A DNA stretch of 64,000 nt from NCBI RefSeq assembly GCF_900111275.1, contig NZ_FOGR01000003.1, positions 248,001 through 312,000 on the forward strand, read 5' to 3'. The DNA comes from Rhizobium sp. NFR03. Lineage in GTDB: Bacteria; Pseudomonadota; Alphaproteobacteria; Rhizobiales; Rhizobiaceae. The position numbers and the translations under genes are program-made. The notes under the pieces were generated by a model. That model was not told the origin of the DNA and did not search any database. It saw only the letters and a program-made list of their open reading frames with translations. Below, piece by piece: positions 56,695 through 64,000 of this stretch (within the stretch, counting starts at the first letter, position 1; the number at the start of each line of letters is the position of its first letter).

Positions 56695-59406
56695 ATGAAT
56701 GTCGTCGTCGTTGAATCGCCGGCCAAAGCAAAGACCATCAACAAGTATCTCGGCCCCGGCTACACGGTTCTGGCCTCGTTCGGTCACGTTCGCGACCTTC
56801 CGGCCAAGGACGGCTCGGTGAAGCCGGATGAAGACTTCGCCATGCTGTGGGAGGTGGACAGCGCATCCGCCAAGCGGATGAACGACATCGGCACCGCCTT
56901 GAAGAATGCCGACGGCCTTATTCTCGCGACCGACCCGGATCGCGAAGGTGAGGCGATCTCCTGGCATGTGCTGGATCTTCTGCGCAAAAAGAAGCTGATC
57001 GGCGACAAGCCGGTGAGCCGCGTCGTCTTCAACGCCATCACCAAGAAGGCCGTGCTCGACGCGATGGCCAATCCGCGCGACATCGACGTGCCCTTGGTGG
57101 ATGCCTATCTGGCACGCCGCGCCCTCGACTATCTCGTCGGCTTCAACCTGTCGCCCGTCCTGTGGCGCAAGCTGCCAGGCGCCCGTTCGGCCGGCCGCGT
57201 CCAGTCCGTCGCGCTGCGCCTCGTCTGCGATCGCGAGTCGGAGATCGAACGGTTCGTCTCCGAAGAATACTGGAACCTCTCCGCCATCCTGAAGACGCCG
57301 CGTGGCGACGACTTCGAAGCACGCCTTGTTTCGGCCGACGGCAAGCGCCTCCAGGCGCGCTCGGTCGGCAACGGCGAACAGGCAGGCGACCTCAAGGCCC
57401 TGCTCGAAGGCGCGTCCTACGTCGTCGATACGGTTGAGGCGAAGCCGGTCAAGCGGAACCCATCGCCGCCCTTCACCACCTCCACGCTGCAGCAGGCGGC
57501 ATCCTCCAAGCTTGGCTTCTCCGCGTCGCGCACCATGCAGGTCGCACAGCGCCTCTACGAAGGTCTGGACCTCGGCGGCGAGACGGTCGGTCTCATCACC
57601 TATATGCGAACCGACGGCGTGCAGATGGCCGCGGAAGCGATCGATGCCGCCCGCAGCGCCATCGGCGACCAGTTCGGCGCGCGCTACGTGCCGGAAAAGC
57701 CGCGCCTCTATTCGACCAAGGCGAAGAACGCGCAGGAAGCGCACGAAGCCGTTCGCCCGACGGACTTCACCCGCACGCCCGACCAGCTGCGCCGCTTCCT
57801 CGATGCCGACCAGCTTCGCCTCTACGACCTGATCTGGAAGCGCGGCATCGCCAGCCAGATGGCGTCTGCCGAAATCGAGCGGACGACGGTCGAAATCCTC
57901 GCTGAAAACGGAGACCGCAAGGCCGGCCTGCGTGCTGTCGGTTCCGTCATTCGCTTCGACGGTTTCATCGCCGCTTACACGGACCAGAAGGAAGATGGCG
58001 AGCAGAGCGATGACGGCGAGGACGAAGGCCGCCTGCCCGAGATCAAGGCGCGCGAAGCCGTGGCCAAGCAGAAGGTCAACGCAAGCCAGCATTTCACCGA
58101 GCCGCCACCGCGATATTCCGAAGCAAGCCTGATCAAGCGGATGGAAGAGCTCGGCATCGGCCGTCCCTCGACCTATGCCTCGACGCTCGCAACCCTGCGG
58201 GACCGCGAATATGTCGTGATCGACAAGCGCAAACTGATACCGGAAGCCAAGGGCCGCCTGGTCACCGCGTTCCTCGAAAGCTTCTTTCACCGTTATGTCG
58301 AGTATGATTTCACGGCCTCGCTCGAGGAGAAGCTCGACCGGATTTCGGCTGGCGAGCTGAACTGGAAGGACGTGCTTCGCGACTTCTGGAAGGACTTCTT
58401 CGCGCAGATCGAGGACACCAAGGAGCTGCGCGTCACCAACGTGCTCGACGCCCTGAACGAGGAACTCGCGCCGCTCGTCTTCCCCAAGCGCGAGGACGGC
58501 AGTGATCCCCGGATCTGTCAGGTCTGCGGCACCGGCAAGCTGTCGCTGAAACTCGGCAAGTACGGCGCGTTCGTCGGCTGCTCGAATTATCCGGAGTGCA
58601 ACTTCACGCGGCAGCTGTCGTCCGACGGCGATGCGGAGGCGCAGGCATCCAACGAGCCGCAGGCGCTGGGCAAGGACCCGCATACGGACGAAGAGATCAC
58701 GCTTCGCAATGGCCGTTTCGGCCCTTACGTCCAGCGCGGCGAGGGCAAGGAAGCCAAACGCTCCAGCCTGCCGAAGGGATGGACACCGGCGAGCATAGAC
58801 CATGAGAAGGCCCTGGCGCTTCTGTCGCTGCCGCGCGACATCGGCCAGCACCCGGAAACCGGCAAGATGATCTCGTCCGGCCTCGGACGCTATGGCCCGT
58901 TCATCCTGCATGACGGGAAATACGCCAATGTCGAGACCATCGAGGACGTGTTCTCGATCGGCCTCAACCGCGCCGTCTCGGTACTGGCGGACAAGGCGTC
59001 CAAGGGGCCAGCGGGTCGCGGGGCGGCTGTCGCCGCGCTGAAGGAACTCGGGGAGCATCCCGATGGGGGCGCCATCACCGTTCGCGATGGGCGCTATGGA
59101 CCCTATGTCAACTGGGGCAAGGTCAATGCGACGCTGCCCAAGGGCAAGGATCCGACATCCGTGACGCTCGAAGAGGCACTGCCGCTTCTGGCAGAACGTG
59201 CGGGCAAGGCGAAACCTGTGAAGGCCAAGGCCGTTAAGGCGAAGACTGCAAAGCCTGCCAAGGCTGCGGCCTCAGCGGATGGCGCCGGGAAGGTTGCGAA
59301 ACCTCGGGCCGCTGCGAAGGTCAAGCCTGCGGCGAAGACGACGGCAAAGACGAAAGCGGCTGCGAAACCCAAGACGGCAGCTGCTGCGAAGGCACAGAAG
59401 GGATAG
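56695..59406 (+). CDS. topA: DNA topoisomerase I
   Basis: 903 residues from MNVVVVESPAKAKTI; ATG at 56689 and TTG at 56677 are in-frame alternatives. The type IA enzyme relaxes negative supercoils. TOPRIM domain at the N-terminus with the acidic triad region ATDPDREGEAISWH, catalytic Tyr at about 303 in GLITYMRTDG, and the C4 zinc finger CQVCGTGKLSL...GCSNYPEC. Two further topoisomerase C-terminal repeats follow, then a Lys/Ala-rich tail of about 65 residues suited to DNA binding. Confidence 0.96.
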   Translation: MNVVVVESPAKAKTINKYLGPGYTVLASFGHVRDLPAKDGSVKPDEDFAMLWEVDSASAKRMNDIGTALKNADGLILATDPDREGEAISWHVLDLLRKKKLIGDKPVSRVVFNAITKKAVLDAMANPRDIDVPLVDAYLARRALDYLVGFNLSPVLWRKLPGARSAGRVQSVALRLVCDRESEIERFVSEEYWNLSAILKTPRGDDFEARLVSADGKRLQARSVGNGEQAGDLKALLEGASYVVDTVEAKPVKRNPSPPFTTSTLQQAASSKLGFSASRTMQVAQRLYEGLDLGGETVGLITYMRTDGVQMAAEAIDAARSAIGDQFGARYVPEKPRLYSTKAKNAQEAHEAVRPTDFTRTPDQLRRFLDADQLRLYDLIWKRGIASQMASAEIERTTVEILAENGDRKAGLRAVGSVIRFDGFIAAYTDQKEDGEQSDDGEDEGRLPEIKAREAVAKQKVNASQHFTEPPPRYSEASLIKRMEELGIGRPSTYASTLATLRDREYVVIDKRKLIPEAKGRLVTAFLESFFHRYVEYDFTASLEEKLDRISAGELNWKDVLRDFWKDFFAQIEDTKELRVTNVLDALNEELAPLVFPKREDGSDPRICQVCGTGKLSLKLGKYGAFVGCSNYPECNFTRQLSSDGDAEAQASNEPQALGKDPHTDEEITLRNGRFGPYVQRGEGKEAKRSSLPKGWTPASIDHEKALALLSLPRDIGQHPETGKMISSGLGRYGPFILHDGKYANVETIEDVFSIGLNRAVSVLADKASKGPAGRGAAVAALKELGEHPDGGAITVRDGRYGPYVNWGKVNATLPKGKDPTSVTLEEALPLLAERAGKAKPVKAKAVKAKTAKPAKAAASADGAGKVAKPRAAAKVKPAAKTTAKTKAAAKPKTAAAAKAQKG

Positions 59407-59409
59407 ACC

Positions 59410-61782
59410 GTGAGCAAATCGCCCCGCATCGGCATGAGACGGACCGCAAAACCCTCGGTCCGGCTGGCCCGTGCGGGCACGGCCCTGCCGCCTGCCGATG
59501 ACACGCCCATCATCCATGGCGCGGTCCCACCGCGCGACGTGCTCATGCGTTTCATTGCTGAGAACCCTGACAAGGCTTCCAAACGTGAAATCTCCCGGGC
59601 TTTCGGTCTGAAGGGCGAAGCGCGTATCGAGCTGAAGGCGGCTCTGCGGGATCTCGAAGATGACGGTCTCGTGGAAAAGAAACGCAAGTCGCTTGTGCGT
59701 CCGGGCGCCCTGCCCCCGGTGACCGTTCTGGATATCACCACGCGCGACAAGGATGGCGAGCTTGTGGCTCGCCCGGCCGAGTGGCCCGAGGATGCGGGTG
59801 TCGCACCGGCCGTCCTGATCCGCCAGTCGAGCGTCGCCAAGGCCAAGGGCAAGATGCCTGTCGGCGGCATCGGCGACCGGGTGCTCGCCAAGATCTTCCC
59901 CTCAAAGGAGCCGACAGGTCCGGCCTATACCGGGCGCATCGTGAAGGTGCTCGACCGCCGCCGCAGCGCCAATGCCGCGCTCGGCGTCTTCCGCGAGATG
60001 CCGGCCGGCACCGGTCGCATCATGCCGATCGACAAGCGCGGCGAGGAGATGGACGTCGAGGCGAGCGGCGTCGGCGAGGCGAAGGATGGCGATCTGGTCG
60101 AGGTCGAAATCGTTCGCTCCGGCCGATTCGGCCTCGCCAAGGCAGAGGTGAAGTCGGTCATCGGCTCCGTCGCATCGGAAAAGGCGATCTCCATGATCGC
60201 GATCCACGCGCATGGCATTCCCTACATCTTCCCCGATAGCGTCATTCGCGAAGCGGAAGCCGCCGGTCCGGCCACCATGTCGCATCGGGAAGACTGGCGC
60301 GCCTTGCCCCTGATCACCATCGACCCGGCAGACGCCAAGGACCATGACGACGCCGTGCACGCGGAACCCGACACATCGCCGGAGAACGAGGGCGGCGTCA
60401 TCGTCACCGTCGCGATCGCCGACGTCTCCTGGTATGTGCGCCCGAAATCTGCACTGGATAACGAGGCGCTGAAGCGCGGCAATTCCGTCTACTTCCCGGA
60501 CCGGGTTGTCCCCATGCTGCCCGAGCGCATCTCGAACGAATTGTGCTCGCTGAAGGAGACCGTGGACCGACCGGCACTGGCCGTTCGCATGCGCTTCACC
60601 AGCGAAGGCCGGAAGATCGGGCACACCTTCCATCGAATCATGATGAAGAGTGCTGCCAAGCTCTCCTACCAACAAGCGCAAGCCGCCATCGACGGCGCGC
60701 CCGATGACAAGACGGGACCGTTGCTCGAGCCGATCCTCAAGCCGCTATGGCATGCCTATCGCACCCTCACCGTTGGACGGAACCGTCGCCAGCCGCTTGA
60801 GCTCAACATGCCCGAGCGTAAGATCCTCCTGAAGCCGGACGGCACCGTCGATCGCGTTTTCGTGCCGGACAGGCTCGATGCGCACAAGCTGATCGAGGAG
60901 ATGATGATCCAGGCGAACGTGGCTGCGGCCGAGACACTGGAGATCAAGCGTCAGCCGCTCGTCTACCGCGTCCACGATGCACCCTCGCTCGCCAAGCAGG
61001 AGACGCTGCGCGAATTTCTGGCCACGCTCGACCTCACGCTGGTCAAGGGCGGCAACATGCGCGCCAACCACTTCAATGGCATTCTTGCGAAGGCCGAGGA
61101 CCAGCCCTACGAGACCATCGTCAACCAGATGGTGCTCCGCTCGCAGAGCCAGGCCGTCTACAGCCCCGAAAACATCGGCCATTTCGGCCTGAACCTGATG
61201 AAGTATGCACACTTCACCTCGCCCATCCGGCGCTACGCCGACCTGATCGTGCATCGCGCGCTGGTTGGCTCGCTCGGGCTCGGCGAAGGCGGCATTACGC
61301 CTGCTGAGGAAGGCGCGCTGGAGGACATCGCCGCGGAAATCTCCACCTTCGAGCGACGCGCGATGGCAGCCGAGCGCGATACGATCGACCGGCTCATCGC
61401 GCACCATCTGAGCGGCCGCGTGAACGAGGAGTTCGATGGCCGCGTGTCGGGCGTCACAAAGTCAGGCCTGTTCATTTCGCTGCCGCAATATGGCGCTGAC
61501 GGTTTCGTGCCGATCTCGACGCTCGGGCGCGACTACTTCATCTTTGATGAGGCGCATATGGCGCTGGTCGGCGACAAGACCGGCCTCGGCTATCGCCTTG
61601 GGGACGAGGTGCGCGTGAAGCTGGTGGATGCCGTGCCGCTGGCTGGCGCCTTGCGCTTTGAAATGCTGGACGAGGGCCGCAAGATGCCGACAGCCACGCG
61701 CTCCTTCCACAAGGCCGGACGCCGGGACAAAGCCGGGGCCCGCAAAGCGCCCGGCACCCGCCCGCCGCGCGGGCGGCGCTGA
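59410..61782 (+). CDS. rnr: Ribonuclease R
   Basis: 790 residues from a GTG start, three bases after the topA stop. 3'-to-5' exoribonuclease of the RNB family that digests structured RNA. An N-terminal winged-helix segment (about 35-100), cold-shock domains, then the RNB catalytic core with the Asp cluster IDPADAKDHDDAVH (about residue 308) and RYADLIVHRAL; an S1 domain (about 670-760) and a basic Gly/Arg/Lys-rich tail. The topA-rnr neighbourhood is common in rhizobia. Confidence 0.95.
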   Translation: MSKSPRIGMRRTAKPSVRLARAGTALPPADDTPIIHGAVPPRDVLMRFIAENPDKASKREISRAFGLKGEARIELKAALRDLEDDGLVEKKRKSLVRPGALPPVTVLDITTRDKDGELVARPAEWPEDAGVAPAVLIRQSSVAKAKGKMPVGGIGDRVLAKIFPSKEPTGPAYTGRIVKVLDRRRSANAALGVFREMPAGTGRIMPIDKRGEEMDVEASGVGEAKDGDLVEVEIVRSGRFGLAKAEVKSVIGSVASEKAISMIAIHAHGIPYIFPDSVIREAEAAGPATMSHREDWRALPLITIDPADAKDHDDAVHAEPDTSPENEGGVIVTVAIADVSWYVRPKSALDNEALKRGNSVYFPDRVVPMLPERISNELCSLKETVDRPALAVRMRFTSEGRKIGHTFHRIMMKSAAKLSYQQAQAAIDGAPDDKTGPLLEPILKPLWHAYRTLTVGRNRRQPLELNMPERKILLKPDGTVDRVFVPDRLDAHKLIEEMMIQANVAAAETLEIKRQPLVYRVHDAPSLAKQETLREFLATLDLTLVKGGNMRANHFNGILAKAEDQPYETIVNQMVLRSQSQAVYSPENIGHFGLNLMKYAHFTSPIRRYADLIVHRALVGSLGLGEGGITPAEEGALEDIAAEISTFERRAMAAERDTIDRLIAHHLSGRVNEEFDGRVSGVTKSGLFISLPQYGADGFVPISTLGRDYFIFDEAHMALVGDKTGLGYRLGDEVRVKLVDAVPLAGALRFEMLDEGRKMPTATRSFHKAGRRDKAGARKAPGTRPPRGRR

Positions 61783-61787
61783 CCCCG

Positions 61788-62270
61788 ATGGCGGACAGTG
61801 ACGGTACGAGACAGAGCGATGCAGGCCCTGCTATGGAGACGCTGCATCTTGGCGACGCACCGGTCGGTGAGCGTCCGGTCGGGCGCTCCATCCGGCGCGG
61901 ACTGTTCAACCGCTGTCCCAATTGCGGCCAGGGCCGTATGTTCGGTCGGTTCCTCAAGGTCAAGGATACCTGCTCGGTCTGTGGAGAAGAGCTTCATCAT
62001 CATCGTGCTGACGATTTTCCGCCGTATATCGTCGTCACGATCGTCGGCCATCTGGTGCTCGGAGGCTTCATGATGACGGAAATGCTGGTAACGCTGTCGA
62101 ACTGGCAGCACCTCGCCATCTGGGTGCCGATCACGATTGCCGGCTCGATAGCCCTCATGCAGCCGGTCAAGGGCGGCGTCGTCGGGCTGCAATGGGCCTT
62201 GCGCATGCATGGCTTCGGCGGGCACGAGGACCGACCGGAAGACGAATTGCCGTCGCAGGACCGCGCCTGA
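61788..62270 (+). CDS. DUF983 family membrane protein
   Basis: 160 residues. A zinc-ribbon-like CPNCGQGRMFGRFLKVKDTC-x2-C site (about 43-65) is followed by two membrane helices (about 78-98 and 105-125) and a polar tail. The DUF983 family has been linked to heme-copper oxidase clusters in some bacteria, but none is visible here. It is five bases after rnr and shares one base with the next gene (TGATG). Confidence 0.9.
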   Translation: MADSDGTRQSDAGPAMETLHLGDAPVGERPVGRSIRRGLFNRCPNCGQGRMFGRFLKVKDTCSVCGEELHHHRADDFPPYIVVTIVGHLVLGGFMMTEMLVTLSNWQHLAIWVPITIAGSIALMQPVKGGVVGLQWALRMHGFGGHEDRPEDELPSQDRA

Positions 62271-62986
62271 TGCGCATCGACAATGCTGCGAGCATCGGCG
62301 CATCTAAGGCCGTCATCGCACCGGAGAAGGCTCTGCGCCCGCGCCTTGCCGCCTCCATTCTTCTTCTCGACCGCAGCGGCGGTAGCGTGCGCGTTCTCGT
62401 CGGCCGACGCAGCAAGAAGCATGTCTTCATGCCGGACGTCCACGTCTTCCCCGGCGGGCGGCGAGACCCCGGCGATCACCGGATCGCCTTTGCAAGCGAC
62501 CTCCCGGCCGCTCTGCTCGACCGCCTCGTCGGCATCTATCGCGGGCGCCTGTCGGTTTCCGCCGTACGTGCGCTGGCGCTTGCCGCCATGCGGGAATTGC
62601 ATGAGGAGACGAGCCTGATTGTGGGACCGCCCTGCAAGCCTCGTTTTCCAGCCGGCCTTCCGTTCCGTCCCCAACTCGACCGCCTGCGCTACGTTGCCCG
62701 CGCACTGACGCCGCCCGGGCATGTCAGGCGATTCGACACCCATTTTTTCGCGCTATTCACAGACGAGGTCGACCTCGACCTTTCCGGATTGCAGGACAGC
62801 CGGGAGCTTGAGGACCTGCGCTGGGTCCCCGTGAAGGATCCTTCCGAGGTCTCCATCCCCGATATCACCGCGCGTATTCTCGAAGCCTTGCACACGAGGC
62901 TTGACGCCGACCCTCTGCTCGGCTTTGACGGCACCGTGCCGTATTTCCACGTCCGGAATGGACGCCCCATCCGCGATCTTCTGTGA
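62270..62986 (+). CDS. NUDIX hydrolase
   Basis: 238 residues from the ATG that overlaps the DUF983 stop. The Nudix box is split: FPGGRRDPGD is separated by about 35 residues from MRELHEETSL, a layout like the NUDT7/NUDT19 CoA-pyrophosphatase relatives rather than MutT. The usual REXXEE core is intact (RELHEET). The substrate is unknown; a CoA or acyl-CoA derivative or other nucleoside diphosphate linkage is likely. It is nine bases before the MFS gene. Confidence 0.88.
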   Translation: MRIDNAASIGASKAVIAPEKALRPRLAASILLLDRSGGSVRVLVGRRSKKHVFMPDVHVFPGGRRDPGDHRIAFASDLPAALLDRLVGIYRGRLSVSAVRALALAAMRELHEETSLIVGPPCKPRFPAGLPFRPQLDRLRYVARALTPPGHVRRFDTHFFALFTDEVDLDLSGLQDSRELEDLRWVPVKDPSEVSIPDITARILEALHTRLDADPLLGFDGTVPYFHVRNGRPIRDLL

Positions 62987-62995
62987 GGACACCGA

Positions 62996-64000
62996 ATGTC
63001 TCAGACGACCCCTGGCTCGTCTCGGCCGGTTGAGGATATCCATTGGCTGTCGCTGATCGCGGCGCTTGCTGCCGTCACCACGGTCGGCATCGCCATCGGC
63101 CTCGGCGTGCCTCTTCTCAGCTTCATCATGGAGCGCCGCGGCGTCTCCTCGACGCTGATCGGCCTCAACTCCACCGTGGCCGGCCTCGCCTCCATGGTCG
63201 CAGCCTCGTTCACCACAAGGCTCGCCCACAAATTCGGCGTGGCGCAGGTCATGGTGTTTGCCGTTCTGCTGGCCGCCGCTCCGGCACTGGGCTTTTACTT
63301 CGTCGAGAATTTCTGGCTCTGGTTCCCGCTGCGGATCGTCTTTCAAAGCGGCATCACGATTCTCTTCGTGCTCTCCGAGTTCTGGATCAACGCCACGGCA
63401 CCCTCTCACCGCCGTGGGCTGGTATTCGGTATCTACGGCACGGTCCTGTCGCTCGGCTTTGCCGCCGGGCCCCTGCTCTTCTCCCTGCTTGGCAGCGAAG
63501 GCATCCTGCCCTTCGCAGTCGGCGCCGGAATCATTCTGCTCGGTGCGATCCCGATCATCATAGCCCGCAAGGAAAGCCCCGATATCGACGAGATGCCGGA
63601 GATGCACTTCCTGCGCTACGTCTACATGGTCCCCATGGCGACGGCCGCCGTCTTCGTGTTCGGCGCGGTCGAATATGGCGGTCTGTCGCTCTTCCCGGTT
63701 TACGGCACGCGCGTCGGGTTCTCCGAATCGCAGGCAGCGCTCCTGCTCACCATCATGGGCGTCGGCAATCTCATCTTCCAGATCCCGCTCGGTCTCCTTT
63801 CGGACCGCATGAAGGACCGCCGCAAGCTTCTCGTAGCGCTCACCGTCATCGGCTTTGCAGGTGCGCTCAGCCTACCCGCCTTGTCGACCAACTGGTACGC
63901 GCTGGCGACGATCCTGCTTCTCTGGGGCGGCATCATCTCCGGCCTCTATACGATCGGCCTCAGCCATCTCGGCTCGCGCCTTCACGGGCCGGAGCTCGCC
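62996..64000 (+). CDS. MFS transporter, N-terminal 335 residues (runs off the window)
   Basis: Starts MSQTTPGSSRPVEDIHWLS and stays open to the end of the window, so the C-terminus is missing. About ten hydrophobic helices are visible, beginning with SLIAALAAVTTVGIAIGLGV. The MFS motif A region is weak in the first half, but LLSDRMKDRRKLL after the sixth helix is the family's second-half version. The substrate is unknown. The gene ends the topA-rnr-DUF983-NUDIX-MFS series and is probably co-transcribed. Confidence 0.9.
   Translation, partial: MSQTTPGSSRPVEDIHWLSLIAALAAVTTVGIAIGLGVPLLSFIMERRGVSSTLIGLNSTVAGLASMVAASFTTRLAHKFGVAQVMVFAVLLAAAPALGFYFVENFWLWFPLRIVFQSGITILFVLSEFWINATAPSHRRGLVFGIYGTVLSLGFAAGPLLFSLLGSEGILPFAVGAGIILLGAIPIIIARKESPDIDEMPEMHFLRYVYMVPMATAAVFVFGAVEYGGLSLFPVYGTRVGFSESQAALLLTIMGVGNLIFQIPLGLLSDRMKDRRKLLVALTVIGFAGALSLPALSTNWYALATILLLWGGIISGLYTIGLSHLGSRLHGPELA

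Noticed and set aside
56671-59058. Long minus-strand open frame antisense to topA
   Set aside because: Antisense shadow of a highly biased gene; no ribosome binding site or recognised domain.

Overview
The window looks like a core chromosomal segment of an alphaproteobacterium of the Rhizobiaceae (Rhizobium/Agrobacterium/Sinorhizobium type). The reasons are the high G+C content, the gene order, several small proteins that I associate with rhizobia, a two-palindrome RIME-like intergenic repeat, a GGAAC-N16-CGTT general-stress (EcfG) promoter, and family features such as an RNase E with an acidic insertion in its S1 domain and an NDUFA12-type complex I subunit. I found no prophage, insertion sequence, CRISPR array, toxin-antitoxin pair or plasmid function. 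The window is mostly housekeeping, and I do not think it contains an undescribed multi-gene system.

Region 1 (1-23459) is translation and transcription machinery, almost all on the minus strand. Read in transcription order it is tRNA-Tyr, tRNA-Gly, tuf copy 2, tRNA-Trp, secE, nusG, rplK, rplA, rplJ, rplL, rpoB, rpoC, then the str operon rpsL, rpsG, fusA, tuf copy 1, and the first codons of rpsJ (S10 operon) at the window edge. The two tuf genes encode the same protein and differ only at scattered synonymous sites. Non-ribosomal genes sit between the blocks: a small plus-strand gene before rpoC, an SDR-type epimerase and a secreted protein between tuf2 and tRNA-Trp, and a DUF378 membrane protein upstream of tuf2. 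rlmB and tRNA-Thr lie on the plus strand at the far end.

Region 2 (23460-39160) is mixed. It holds small unknown genes, a stress-type SDR with an EcfG promoter, nadK, a secreted protein, prfB (RF2, with a programmed +1 frameshift), mrcA (PBP1A), an AMIN-domain amidase, rne with a long leader, an aminotransferase and an ScsC/DsbA-like thiol oxidoreductase. The murein genes mrcA and the amidase are adjacent and co-oriented.

Region 3 (39161-50045) begins with aroQ-accB-accC-aat on the plus strand (dehydroquinase, the biotin carboxyl carrier and biotin carboxylase of acetyl-CoA carboxylase, and an N-end-rule transferase). A minus-strand series follows: UPF0173 hydrolase, gatC, gatA, an acetyltransferase, gatB, another acetyltransferase, an NDUFA12-like gene and a DUF2155 gene. 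ruvX lies on the plus strand and overlaps tail-to-tail with a pair of translationally coupled small membrane-protein genes.

Region 4 (50046-64000) holds aidB on the minus strand. It is followed by a long plus-strand run: pyrB-pyrC-plsY-dprA, then topA-rnr-DUF983-NUDIX-MFS, with gaps of only a few bases. The MFS gene runs off the window. The pyrC-like protein lacks the metal-binding HxH, so it is probably a structural partner of PyrB rather than the working dihydroorotase.
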